This document shows, piece by piece, positions 54,751-63,181 of a stretch of DNA of 64,000 nucleotides (positions are counted from its first letter, which is position 1; each line of letters begins with the position of its first letter). The DNA comes from Nitrobacter sp. NHB1 (GTDB lineage Bacteria; Pseudomonadota; Alphaproteobacteria; Rhizobiales; Xanthobacteraceae). Position numbers and translations under genes: made by a program. Location: the NCBI RefSeq assembly GCF_036964665.1, contig NZ_JBAMDA010000001.1:620001-684000 (forward strand), written 5' to 3'. A model generated the notes under the pieces. The model saw only the letters and a list, made by a program, of their open reading frames with translations, was not told the origin of the DNA and ran no database searches.

Positions 54751-56076
54751 ATGATGGATGTTGCATTGGCAAAGACTGACACCGGAAGCGCGGCGAGCGA
54801 GGCTTTCGCCGTCGCATGCTCGCGCTTGCCCGGTGCCGGGAAAGTAGCTGCCGCGCGCCAGAAGGCGTTCAAGGCCTATGAAAGTCTTGGTCTGCCGCAC
54901 CGGCGGGTTGAGGACTGGAAATATACCGATCTGCGCGTGCTGATGCGCGAGGTATTGCCGCTGGCGGCTGCGCCGGATCAGGCGGCGCTTGCGAAGGCCG
55001 GCGAGATTCTGAAAGCCCAATCCCTCGGAGATGCCTACAGGTTCGTACTGGTCGATGGCGTGTTCGTGCCGCAACTGTCGGATGTCGGCGGGCTGGAGGA
55101 CGGACTCCGCGCCAGGTCGTTTCACGATGTGCTGGGTGCGGGGAGCGATCAATCGGCCGATCTGCTCACGACCTCGGCGACAACGGATGTCATGGTGTCG
55201 CTTAACGCGGCGATGACGACCGATGGCGTCGTCATCGAAGTCGGCGACCGGATTTCGCTGGCGAAGCCGATCCACGTGATTCATGTGACGACCGTTTCGT
55301 CGGCGTCGGCGTTCACGCGCTCCCGCCTGACGATCGGCAAGGCGGCGCGCGCCACGCTGATCGAGAGTTTTGTCGCTGCCGATGACGCGAAATCCTATCA
55401 GACCCATGACGCGCTCATCGTGGCCATCGGAGACGGGGCGGACCTTGCGCATATCCGTCTCACGGCCGATGCCGGCGATGCCGCGAATATCTCGTCCGCG
55501 ATCGTCACGGTCGGCGGCGGGGCGAAACTGAATCTCTTCAACCTGACGAACGGCGGCCGCGTCAGCCGCTATCAGGTGTTCGCAACGCTCGAAGGCGAGG
55601 GCAGCGATGTCTTCATCAATGGCGTCAGCCTGCTTAAGGATACCCAGCATGCGGACATGACACTCGTGGTCGATCACGCCGTGCCGCACTGCACCAGCCG
55701 GGAGGTTTTCCGCGCGGTGGTGGACGATCGCGCGCATTCCGTCTTCCAGGGCAAGATCATCGTTCGGCCCGACGCGCAGAAGACCGACGGCAAGATGATG
55801 ACGCGGGCATTGCTGCTGTCCGACGGTGCGGAAGCCGATAGCAAGCCCGAGCTTGAGATTTTCGCCGATGACGTCACCTGCGGTCATGGGGCGACGATCG
55901 GCGCGCTCGACGACAGCCTGCTGTTCTATCTGCGCGCGCGAGGTCTTTCGGAAAAGGAGGCGCAGGCGCTCCTGATTCAGGCGTTCGTCGGCGAGGCGAT
56001 CGAATCCATCGCCGACGACGGCTTGCGCGATGTCGTCATCGGGGCCGCCGAGCGATGGCTTGCGGAAAGAGGGTGA
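54751..56076 (+). CDS. sufD: Fe-S cluster assembly protein SufD
   Basis: Partner of SufB in the scaffold. About 441 residues from ATG 54751: YESLGLPHRRVEDWKYTDLR near the N-terminus, FNLTNGGRVSRYQVF in the beta-helix, and C-terminal VTCGHGATIGALDDSLLFYL with the conserved Cys and His, then RGLSEKEAQALLIQAFVGE. Two further close starts (TTG 54748, ATG 54754) exist. sufS follows 78 bp later. Confidence 0.97.
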   Translation: MMDVALAKTDTGSAASEAFAVACSRLPGAGKVAAARQKAFKAYESLGLPHRRVEDWKYTDLRVLMREVLPLAAAPDQAALAKAGEILKAQSLGDAYRFVLVDGVFVPQLSDVGGLEDGLRARSFHDVLGAGSDQSADLLTTSATTDVMVSLNAAMTTDGVVIEVGDRISLAKPIHVIHVTTVSSASAFTRSRLTIGKAARATLIESFVAADDAKSYQTHDALIVAIGDGADLAHIRLTADAGDAANISSAIVTVGGGAKLNLFNLTNGGRVSRYQVFATLEGEGSDVFINGVSLLKDTQHADMTLVVDHAVPHCTSREVFRAVVDDRAHSVFQGKIIVRPDAQKTDGKMMTRALLLSDGAEADSKPELEIFADDVTCGHGATIGALDDSLLFYLRARGLSEKEAQALLIQAFVGEAIESIADDGLRDVVIGAAERWLAERG

Positions 56077-56154
56077 ACGGACGGTCAGAATGACCCTTCA
56101 CACGGGAGAGGTCCAGGGTCTGATTCTTGACGGTAGATATGGAAGTGGAGTGAC

Positions 56155-57399
56155 ATGACCCATCCGGCGGTCGCCAACGGTTCCTATGACGTGATGCGGG
56201 TGCGGGAAGATTTTCCGGCGCTGGCGATGAAGATCTACGGCAAGCCGCTTGTCTATCTCGACAACGCCGCCTCGGCGCAGAAGCCGAATGCCGTGCTCGA
56301 CCGCATGGCGGAGGCCTACCGATCCGAATACGCCAACGTCCATCGCGGGCTGCACTACCTCGCCAACGCCGCGACCGAAGCCTATGAAGGCGGCCGCGCC
56401 AGGGTCGCGCAATTCCTCAACGCGAAGCGGACCGAGGAGATCATCTTCACCCGCAACGCCACCGAGGCGATCAACCTGGTGGCGTCGTCCTGGGGCGAGC
56501 CGAACATCAAGGCCGGCGACGAGATCGTGCTCTCGATCATGGAGCATCACTCCAACATCGTGCCCTGGCATTTCCTGCGCGAACGGCACGGCGCGGTCAT
56601 CAAGTGGGCGCCGGTCGACGACGACGGCAATTTCCTGATCGACGAGTTCGAGAAGCTGCTGACGCCGAAGACGAAGCTCGTGGCGATCACGCAGATGTCG
56701 AACGCGCTCGGCACCATCGTTCCGGTCAAGGACGTGGTGAAGCTTGCTCATGCGCGCGGCATTCCGGTTCTGGTCGACGGCAGCCAGGCGGCGGTGCATC
56801 TCACCGCCGACGTGCAGGACATCGATTGCGACTTCTACGTTTTCACCGGCCACAAGCTTTACGGTCCGACCGGGATCGGCGTGCTGTATGCGAAGCATGC
56901 GCTGCTGGAATCGATGCGGCCGTATAACGGCGGCGGCGAGATGATCCGTGAGGTCGCGCAGGACTGGGTCACCTATGGCGATCCGCCGCACAAGTTCGAG
57001 GCCGGCACACCTGCGATCGTCGAGTCGATCGGGCTTGGCGCCGCGATCGATTATGTCAACTCGATCGGCAAAGCGCGGATCGCCGCGCACGAGCACGATC
57101 TCCTGGCCTATGCCGATGGGCGGCTGCGCGAGATCAACTCGCTGCGTATCATCGGCACCGCCCGCGACAAGGGACCGGTGATATCGTTCGAAATGAAGGG
57201 TGCGCATCCCCATGATGTCGCGACCGTGATCGACCGCGCCGGCATCGCGGTCCGCGCCGGGACCCATTGCGTGATGCCGCTTTTAGAGCGGTTCAACCTC
57301 ACGGCGACCTGCCGGGCCTCGTTCGGCATGTATAATACGCGCGAGGAAGTCGATCATCTGGCGCAGGCGCTAATCAAGGCACGGGAGTTGTTCTCATGA
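56155..57399 (+). CDS. sufS: Cysteine desulfurase SufS
   Basis: Class II PLP desulfurase of 414 residues. DNAASAQKPNAVLDRM and YANVHRGLHYLANAAT open the domain. The PLP lysine is in FYVFTGHKLYGPTGIG and the active Cys in FNLTATCRASFGMYN on the short class II loop. Normally it works with SufE or SufU, neither of which is in this window. It overlaps the sufT start (ATGA at 57396-57399). Confidence 0.97.
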   Translation: MTHPAVANGSYDVMRVREDFPALAMKIYGKPLVYLDNAASAQKPNAVLDRMAEAYRSEYANVHRGLHYLANAATEAYEGGRARVAQFLNAKRTEEIIFTRNATEAINLVASSWGEPNIKAGDEIVLSIMEHHSNIVPWHFLRERHGAVIKWAPVDDDGNFLIDEFEKLLTPKTKLVAITQMSNALGTIVPVKDVVKLAHARGIPVLVDGSQAAVHLTADVQDIDCDFYVFTGHKLYGPTGIGVLYAKHALLESMRPYNGGGEMIREVAQDWVTYGDPPHKFEAGTPAIVESIGLGAAIDYVNSIGKARIAAHEHDLLAYADGRLREINSLRIIGTARDKGPVISFEMKGAHPHDVATVIDRAGIAVRAGTHCVMPLLERFNLTATCRASFGMYNTREEVDHLAQALIKARELFS

Positions 57400-57782
57400 G
57401 CGAGACCGCCGAAGCCAAACCTGTCGTAAACAAGGCCTGCCACGTGCAGACCAGTTCGGCGCTGGCGCCGGAGGAAACCGAGCGCGTGGGCACGGGGATC
57501 GTGGCCGCGCTGAAAACCGTGTTCGACCCGGAAATTCCGGCGGATATTTATGAACTCGGCCTGATCTACAAGGTCGACATCAAGGACGACCGCGCCGTCG
57601 ACGTCGAGATGACGTTGACAACGCCGAATTGCCCGTCGGCGGCCGAGTTGCCGACTATGGTTGAAAACGCGGTCGCGAGCGTTCCCGGCGTCGGGGTGGT
57701 CAATGTCAACATCGTCTGGGAACCGCCGTGGATGCCCGACCGGATGACCGATGAGGCCCGCCTCGTCCTGAATATGTGGTGA
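57396..57782 (+). CDS. sufT: SUF system DUF59 (MIP18-like) protein SufT
   Basis: 128 residues with the DUF59 fold: VFDPEIPADIYELGLIYKV, VDVEMTLTTPNCPSAAELP with the conserved Cys, and VPGVGVVNVNIVWEPPW. SufT/PaaD-like proteins help deliver or mature Fe-S clusters in target proteins. It overlaps sufS by 4 bp and precedes sufA by about 58 bp. Confidence 0.93.
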   Translation: MSETAEAKPVVNKACHVQTSSALAPEETERVGTGIVAALKTVFDPEIPADIYELGLIYKVDIKDDRAVDVEMTLTTPNCPSAAELPTMVENAVASVPGVGVVNVNIVWEPPWMPDRMTDEARLVLNMW

Positions 57783-57840
57783 CGTTTTTACGCCCAGCCC
57801 ATGCTATGATCGGGCTTGATTTGCCGCCAGGATTGACCAG

Positions 57841-58242
57841 ATGACAGAGATGACGCCAAACACACCAGCCACGCCGAAGCCGCGACCTCGTCCGCAGGTC
57901 ATGCGACTTACTGACGCGGCGGCGGCACGGGTCAAGGAACTCGCGGCGCGCGCTGACTCGGAGATCGTCGGCCTGCGGGTCGGCATCAAGAAAGGCGGCT
58001 GCGCCGGCCAATCCTACACGGTGGAATACGCCCACGACATCAAGTCTACGGACGAAGTGGTCGAGGACAAGGGCGTCAAGGTTCTGGTCGATCCCAAGGC
58101 CGTGCTGTACCTGCTCGGCACCGAGATGGACTACAAGGCCGAAAAAATGCAGGCCCAGTTCATCTTCAATAACCCGAACCAGGTTTCGGCCTGCGGGTGC
58201 GGCGAATCCGTGCAACTCACGCCCGCCAAGATCGACGGCTGA
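57841..58242 (+). CDS. sufA: A-type Fe-S carrier SufA/HesB-like
   Basis: 133 residues. After a Pro-rich N-terminus: VMRLTDAAAARVKELAAR, GLRVGIKKGGCAGQSYTVEY with the first conserved Cys, and the C-terminal pair in SACGCGESVQL. The three cysteines hold a cluster for transfer to apoproteins. It is the last gene of the iscS-sufBCDS-sufT-sufA operon. Confidence 0.95.
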   Translation: MTEMTPNTPATPKPRPRPQVMRLTDAAAARVKELAARADSEIVGLRVGIKKGGCAGQSYTVEYAHDIKSTDEVVEDKGVKVLVDPKAVLYLLGTEMDYKAEKMQAQFIFNNPNQVSACGCGESVQLTPAKIDG

Positions 58243-58246
58243 GTTG

Positions 58247-58290
58247 GTCGTCTCCGAGCAAGCGGGGACCCATAACCTCGTCCGCGAATT
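58247..58290 (+). repeat. Fragment of dispersed repeat family 4
   Basis: GGTCGTCTCCGAGCAAGCGG then GGACCCATAACC resembles the left part of the repeat at 61657-61759 (GTCGTCCCGGCGAGCGCCGGGACCCATAACC shortened). It lies directly after the sufA stop codon. Confidence 0.4.
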
Positions 58291-58334
58291 GTCGCCAAAG
58301 CCTTCAACCGCATTGCCAAAGCAAGACGACAGCG

Positions 58335-59426
58335 TCAGGCCACGCGAATCTGGATGTCGGCGGAGTATTCCGGATCGGTTTCGCAAATGACACGATTGCG
58401 GCCGTTGCGCTTGGCGGCGTAGAGGCAGGCATCGGCGCGCTCGATCAGCGAGTCCGGGGTGTCGCCGCGGTGAAGCAGCGACACGCCGACCGAGATCGTT
58501 ACGCGGCCGAGGATTTCACCGGTCGATTTTTTCTTCAATTCCTTGGCCATCACGGCGCGACGGATGTGGTCGGCGACCGTCAGTGCCTGGCTTAGCGCGG
58601 TATCTGGCAGCACGACCGCGAATTCCTCGCCGCCGTAGCGTGCGGTGATGTCCTGGCCCTTGATGGTCTGCTTCAGCGACATCGCCACCAGCCGCAGCAC
58701 CTGATCGCCGGTCAGGTGGCCGTAGTTGTCGTTGAACGACTTGAAGTGGTCGATGTCGAACATCAGAAGCGACAGCGGCCCGCCTTCGCCGATCGCCAGC
58801 GCCACGGCATCCTCGATGGCGCGGTCGAAATATTTGCGGTTGCCGATGCCGGTGAGGGGATCGGTCATGCTCTCGGCCCTGATGGCCTCAAGGCTATGCT
58901 GCAGATTGTTGATCTCGACCTTCGAGATCTCCAGCCGATCCTCCAGCGCCTTGTTGGTTTCCTGCATCTCGCGGGTCGATTTCATCAGCGCCTCGACGAC
59001 CGCCTTGACCTGCTCGCGGTTATCGGCGGCGCCGAGCTTCGCGGCCGCTCCCTTCAGGCTGTCGCCGAAACCGGCCGTCAAGCCGAGCGCGTCGGTGATG
59101 AGGGCCATCACGTCGTCGATCTCGTTGATGACGCGTGCGCCGAGCTTGTCGATGCGTTCGGTGGTCCTGATCGGGGAGAGGTAGGTTTCGTAGATCTGTT
59201 CGAGATCGGATTCGGTCAGCTTGCCGTTGCGCGCCAGGGTCTCGTTGATGACCTTGTTGAGGGAGCAGTTGTATCCGGCGGCGTAGACGTACCAGATTTC
59301 GTAGTTGCGCGGGATCGCGGCCTGCCGCAGCGATCGGATCTGGCCGAGCGCCACCTCCGCGAACGCCATTGTGCGTTCATGTTCGTCCAGTTCAACCACT
59401 TTGCGCCCCGCCGACGATTTGTGCAA
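58335..59426 (-). CDS. Diguanylate cyclase (GGDEF protein)
   Basis: Makes cyclic di-GMP from two GTP. 363 residues from a TTG at 59426; GTG 59399 and ATG 59369 are alternatives. The N-terminal 170 residues are helical (SLRQAAIPRNYEIWYVYAAG, and a coiled coil MQETNKALEDRLEISKVEIN) with no membrane segment. The GGDEF domain has DPLTGIGNRKYFDRAI, FDIDHFKSFNDNYGH and the active ARYGGEEFAVVLPDT. The product-inhibition I-site RxxD is KGQD here. The N-terminal region is a conserved sensor of unknown input in this bacterial group. Confidence 0.93.
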   Translation of the reverse strand: MHKSSAGRKVVELDEHERTMAFAEVALGQIRSLRQAAIPRNYEIWYVYAAGYNCSLNKVINETLARNGKLTESDLEQIYETYLSPIRTTERIDKLGARVINEIDDVMALITDALGLTAGFGDSLKGAAAKLGAADNREQVKAVVEALMKSTREMQETNKALEDRLEISKVEINNLQHSLEAIRAESMTDPLTGIGNRKYFDRAIEDAVALAIGEGGPLSLLMFDIDHFKSFNDNYGHLTGDQVLRLVAMSLKQTIKGQDITARYGGEEFAVVLPDTALSQALTVADHIRRAVMAKELKKKSTGEILGRVTISVGVSLLHRGDTPDSLIERADACLYAAKRNGRNRVICETDPEYSADIQIRVA

Positions 59427-59528
59427 ATCGTCGCCCCAACCGGCATAATATCAACGTAGAGTATGGGCGAAGGTTAGCGGCAGAGGGTTTACGCGCGGTA
59501 AACGGTGTTTCACCGAGTCGGGCAGCTA

Positions 59529-59608
59529 TAGCGTTTTCGAGCGAAGCATGGTCTCGGGCTTGAGCCGAGGATGGGTACCGGTTCGCGCCAAAAAAATGCG
59601 TCAAAACA
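59529..59608 (+). repeat. Dispersed palindromic repeat, family 1, copy D (3' truncated)
   Basis: TAGCGTTTTCGAGCGAAGCA, CTCGGGCTTGAGCCGAG hairpin, TACCGGTTCGCGCCAAAAAA and ATGCGTCAAA follow the order of copies A and B. The terminal GCTTCTGA hairpin is absent. Part of a family 2 repeat (59612-59652) stands in its place. Confidence 0.75.
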
Positions 59609-59611
59609 AAT

Positions 59612-59652
59612 TAGCGGTCCGATCCTTGCGAGTGTTAGAATCGAAGGACCGG
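59612..59652. repeat. Decayed copy of repeat family 2
   Basis: TAGCGGTCCGATCCTTGCGA then GTGTTAGAATCGAAGGACCGG shares GGTCCGAT, CTTGC and GTTAGAATCG with the copies at 21461 and 27510. The central part is lost. It directly follows family 1 copy D. Confidence 0.45.
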
Positions 59653-59688
59653 TGGAGGACCCGCCGGAGGCCGCGCCGACGGCAACGG

Positions 59689-61152
59689 TCAGCCGCGGGC
59701 GCGAATCGGACGAAGCAGAAACGCCGGCAGGTGAGAATGGTCTCCCGGCTCGGAGACAGCCTCGTGGCGTGGCGAGGGCGCGCGCCCGATCGACGGCGGC
59801 TGCGGCGCGGCCATGGATGCGGCGGCCGCCGCAGCGGGAGCCTCGTGCCTCTGGTGGTCGCTGCCGGAGCGCCGTGGCTCGCGGCGCGGTTTGCGGGTCT
59901 CGCGTTTGCCGCCGCGTGCGTGGGCCTCACCGCCCTTGTCGCGTGCGTGGCGGGATCGCGCCGGCCGGCCTGCGGGTGCCGCATCGGCGCCGGCGGCTGC
60001 ATCGGCTTCGTGCGCGTGAGCGTCATAGCCGGGAAGGTCGGCCTTTGGAATCGCCTGACCGGTCAGCTTCTCGATCGCTGCGACCGATTTGAAATCGGCG
60101 GGACAGACGATCGTGATCGCGGTGCCGGCGCGGCCGGCGCGGCCGGTGCGGCCGATGCGATGGACATAGTCGTCGGGATGGTGTGGCACGTCGAAGTTGA
60201 GGACGTGACTGACTTCGGGAATGTCGAGGCCGCGCGCGGCTACGTCGGAGGCGACCAGCAGCGGCAGCTCGCCCTTGCGGAATTGATCCAGCGAGGCGGT
60301 TCGCGCCGACTGGTCCATATCGCCGTGCAGGGCGCCGACGCTGAAGCCGTGCTTCTGGAGCGATTTATAGACGATGGCGACGTCGCGCTTGCGGTTGCAG
60401 AAGATGATTGCGTTCTTGAGATCCTTGGCGTCGCGCAGCAGGCGGCGCAGCAGCTCACGCTTCTCGTGCGCCTCGCGGCCGCAACTGACCTGCGATTGCG
60501 TCACCGTCGCCGCGGTGGTTGCGGGTCTCGAGACCTCGATCTTTTCCGGATTGTGCAGGAAGGCATCGGTGACGCGCCGGATTTCGTTCGGCATCGTCGC
60601 CGTGAAAAACAGGGTTTGCCGCGTGAACGGCACCAGTTTGCAGACGCGTTCGATGTCGGGAATAAATCCCATGTCCAGCATACGGTCGGCTTCGTCGATC
60701 ACCAGCAGTTCCACACCGGTGAGCAGCAGGCCGCCCCGTTCGGTGTGGTCGAGCAGGCGGCCCGGGGTCGCGATCAGAACATCGACGCCGCGCGTCAGCT
60801 TCATGTCCTGGTCGCCGAACGAGACGCCGCCGATCAGAAGCGCCACGTTGAGTTTCTGGCCCACGCCGTATTTGTCGAAACTTTCCTTGACCTGGGCTGC
60901 GAGTTCGCGTGTCGGTTCGAGGATCAGCGTGCGGGGCATTCGCGCCCGGGCGCGGCCCTTCTCCAGCATCGTGAGCATGGGCAGGACGAAGGCAGCGGTT
61001 TTGCCCGTGCCGGTCTGGGCGATGCCGAGAACGTCGCGGCGCGCCAGAACGTGGGGGATAGCCTGATCCTGAATGGGGGTCGGAGTAGTATAACCTGCCG
61101 CTGCAACAGCGGCGAGCACCTTGTCGGACAAACCGAGATGGGAAAAAGACAT
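59689..61152 (-). CDS. DEAD-box RNA helicase, RhlE type
   Basis: 487 residues. Q-motif region MSFSHLGLSDKVLAAVAAAGY and TPIQDQAIP, motif I AQTGTGKTAAFVLP, motif II VIDEADRMLDMGF, motif III as FTATMP (SAT replaced by TAT), and motif VI HRIGRTGRAGRAG. The C-terminal 100 residues are a disordered Ala/Arg/His-rich tail, usual for RhlE. Such helicases remodel rRNA during ribosome assembly and RNA decay, especially in the cold. The long upstream gap (61153-61839) may include a structured leader. Confidence 0.95.
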   Translation of the reverse strand: MSFSHLGLSDKVLAAVAAAGYTTPTPIQDQAIPHVLARRDVLGIAQTGTGKTAAFVLPMLTMLEKGRARARMPRTLILEPTRELAAQVKESFDKYGVGQKLNVALLIGGVSFGDQDMKLTRGVDVLIATPGRLLDHTERGGLLLTGVELLVIDEADRMLDMGFIPDIERVCKLVPFTRQTLFFTATMPNEIRRVTDAFLHNPEKIEVSRPATTAATVTQSQVSCGREAHEKRELLRRLLRDAKDLKNAIIFCNRKRDVAIVYKSLQKHGFSVGALHGDMDQSARTASLDQFRKGELPLLVASDVAARGLDIPEVSHVLNFDVPHHPDDYVHRIGRTGRAGRAGTAITIVCPADFKSVAAIEKLTGQAIPKADLPGYDAHAHEADAAAGADAAPAGRPARSRHARDKGGEAHARGGKRETRKPRREPRRSGSDHQRHEAPAAAAAASMAAPQPPSIGRAPSPRHEAVSEPGDHSHLPAFLLRPIRARG

Positions 61153-61839
61153 CGAGCCTCTAGTTGCGGTGTTCAGAAGTTCTCTTCAGAAGTGCGGCAG
61201 ATTCATCAAGAGAACTCCTGAATCAAACCGCACCAGCATTCTTCTTTTTTCGAGCGTCCTCTCGAATACCAGGTTCACTCATCACCCGCGTCCACGCAGG
61301 CGAACCTCGTATTCAGGCCGCTCGCCGAAACCGCCGTTCGGAATCGAAGGTAAAAAGCTGTCGCGCTCGACCCCTTAACGGCGTGCTTTTAAAGGCGAAG
61401 GGGGCTCTGACTAACGCTGACGGGCGGCTCACCGTAGAATCGCGCTTGAAGCACGGGCCGCGCTAGGGTGAAACATAGGGACGAAATGCATAAAGTCAAT
61501 TGAGAAACGGCAAGAATGCCGAAAAATCATGACGTTTTTGCCGGAATCGGTGGCATATCTTAAATTGTCGTCAGAAACCAAAAGCGTATCGGTCGGGTCG
61601 ACCTATCGCGCCGGCGGCGTATCGGAGATCGAGAGCTTCCGGCGTTAGCCAGGTTGCGTCGTCCCGGCGAGCGCCGGGACCCATAACCCCAGCGCTCTCT
61701 ATTACAGCAAACGTCCACCAGTGTGCCCGATAGGTCCCGGTGTTCGCCGGGACGACGAGGTGAGGTGTTGTCGTCACATCAAATTCGCGCTTCAATCCCG
61801 GTGCAAACTCCGATGTTGAAATAAAACAAGAGTGAGATC
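61153..61839. other. Gene-free region between rhlE-like helicase and FAD monooxygenase
   Basis: 687 bp. An open frame at 61164-61466 has no family resemblance and an Arg/Ser-rich composition, so it is not accepted. A repeat of family 4 lies at 61657-61759. The part near 61153-61490 is upstream of the helicase and may be its promoter and a long leader. Nothing else is recognised. Confidence 0.5.
61657..61759. repeat. Dispersed palindromic repeat, family 4
   Basis: GTCCCGGC-GAGC-GCCGGGAC (61661-61680) is a perfect hairpin, followed by CCATAACC. Near the end, GGTCCCGGTGTTCGCCGGGAC is a second hairpin and GTCGTC/GACGAC closes the whole. I recall this CCCGGCGAACGCCGGGACCCA type repeat as common in Bradyrhizobium-group intergenic DNA. 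Confidence 0.75.
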
Positions 61840-63084
61840 ATGGACGCAGGCCGGCCGCGCGAACACCGCGCACTGTCCACGCGCTGCTGCATCGTCGGCG
61901 GCGGACCCGCCGGCATGATGCTCGGCTACCTGCTCGGGCGCGCCGGCGTCGATGCCATCGTGCTCGAAAAGCACGCCGATTTCTTTCGCGATTTCCGCGG
62001 CGACACCGTGCATCCCTCGACCTTGCAGGTGATGGACGAACTCGGCCTGATCGAAGACTTCCTGAAAGTCCCGCACGACAAATTGCAAAAGCTCAAAGGC
62101 TATTTCGGAAAGACGCTACTGCAGATAGCCGACATCAGCCGTACCGGCGCCAAATATCCGTTTATCGCCTTCATGCCGCAGTGGGATTTTCTGAATTTCC
62201 TGCGCGACAAGGGGCGTCGTTTGCCAAGCCTGAAGGTGATGATGAGCACCGAGGCAAAGGGGCTTATTCTTGATGGCGACAAGGTAATCGGCGTCCACGC
62301 AACGGACGCCGAAGGTCCGATCGAGATCCGGGCCGACCTGACCGTCGCGTGCGACGGCCGCCATTCCGTGGTGCGGCCGAGCGCGGGCCTCGAGATCGAG
62401 GAGATCGGCGCGCCGATGGACGTGCTATGGTTTCGCGCCGGAAAAACCGCCGAAACGGAGAGCATTCTCGCACGCATCGAGGCGGGACAGATGATGGTGA
62501 CACTCGATCGCGGCACCTACTGGCAGTGTGCCTATGTCATCACCAAAGGAGAGTACGATGCGGTCAAGGCGAAAGGCCTTGAATCATTCCGCTCTGACGT
62601 CGTCTCGCTTGCGCCGATCCTGAAGTCGGGCATCGCGGATGTCAAAAGCTGGGACGACGTCAAGCTGCTCACCGTCGCCGTCAACCGTCTTAAACGATGG
62701 ACGCGACCGGGATTGCTCTGCATCGGGGACGCCGCGCACGCGATGTCGCCGGTCGGCGGCGTCGGGGTCAACATCGCGGTGCAGGACGCCGTGGCGGCCG
62801 CCAATATTTTAGCGGCGAAGCTTGCGCGCGGTGCCGTGAGCGAGGACGACCTCACTGAGGTTCAGCGCCGTCGCGAATTTCCGATGCGGATGACGCAAGC
62901 CATGCAGGTGATCGTCCAGAATAATATTGTCCGTGCGGCACTGAAGCCCGGCGGCGGCCAGTTCAAGCCGCCGCTGTTTGCGCGCGTCGTCAACGCGGTG
63001 CCGTGGTTACAGGGCCTGACAGCGCGCTTCATCGCCATCGGCGTGCGGCCGGAGCATGTGCATTCGCCGCAAGCCGGGGACTAG
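61840..63084 (+). CDS. FAD-dependent aromatic-ring monooxygenase family protein
   Basis: 414 residues of the UbiH/p-hydroxybenzoate hydroxylase type. The dinucleotide motif is CIVGGGPAGMMLGYLL, then VLEKHADFFRDFRGDTVHPS. The DG motif is TVACDGRHSVVR, and the GD motif is CIGDAAHAMSPVGGVGVNIAV. No signal peptide or membrane segment is seen. The substrate cannot be inferred; members act on phenolics, quinone precursors and antibiotics. A sigma/anti-sigma pair follows 98 bp downstream on the same strand, but no shared operon is evident. Confidence 0.9.
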   Translation: MDAGRPREHRALSTRCCIVGGGPAGMMLGYLLGRAGVDAIVLEKHADFFRDFRGDTVHPSTLQVMDELGLIEDFLKVPHDKLQKLKGYFGKTLLQIADISRTGAKYPFIAFMPQWDFLNFLRDKGRRLPSLKVMMSTEAKGLILDGDKVIGVHATDAEGPIEIRADLTVACDGRHSVVRPSAGLEIEEIGAPMDVLWFRAGKTAETESILARIEAGQMMVTLDRGTYWQCAYVITKGEYDAVKAKGLESFRSDVVSLAPILKSGIADVKSWDDVKLLTVAVNRLKRWTRPGLLCIGDAAHAMSPVGGVGVNIAVQDAVAAANILAAKLARGAVSEDDLTEVQRRREFPMRMTQAMQVIVQNNIVRAALKPGGGQFKPPLFARVVNAVPWLQGLTARFIAIGVRPEHVHSPQAGD

Positions 63085-63181
63085 TATGGAGTCCCGGAGT
63101 TTCTTCAGGCAGAAAATCACATGCTCAAGCAGAGCCGCCGACCATTGCAATGCCTGATGGAAACGTTAGCTTTCTCAAGCA

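Noticed and set aside
59548-61221. 557-residue open frame antisense to the RhlE-like helicase
   Set aside because: The minus strand carries all DEAD-box motifs; this frame has none of its own and includes repeat DNA.
61164-61466. Possible 100-residue protein upstream of the helicase
   Set aside because: Arg/Ser-rich, no ribosome-binding site of note and no family resemblance; more likely a leader or spacer.
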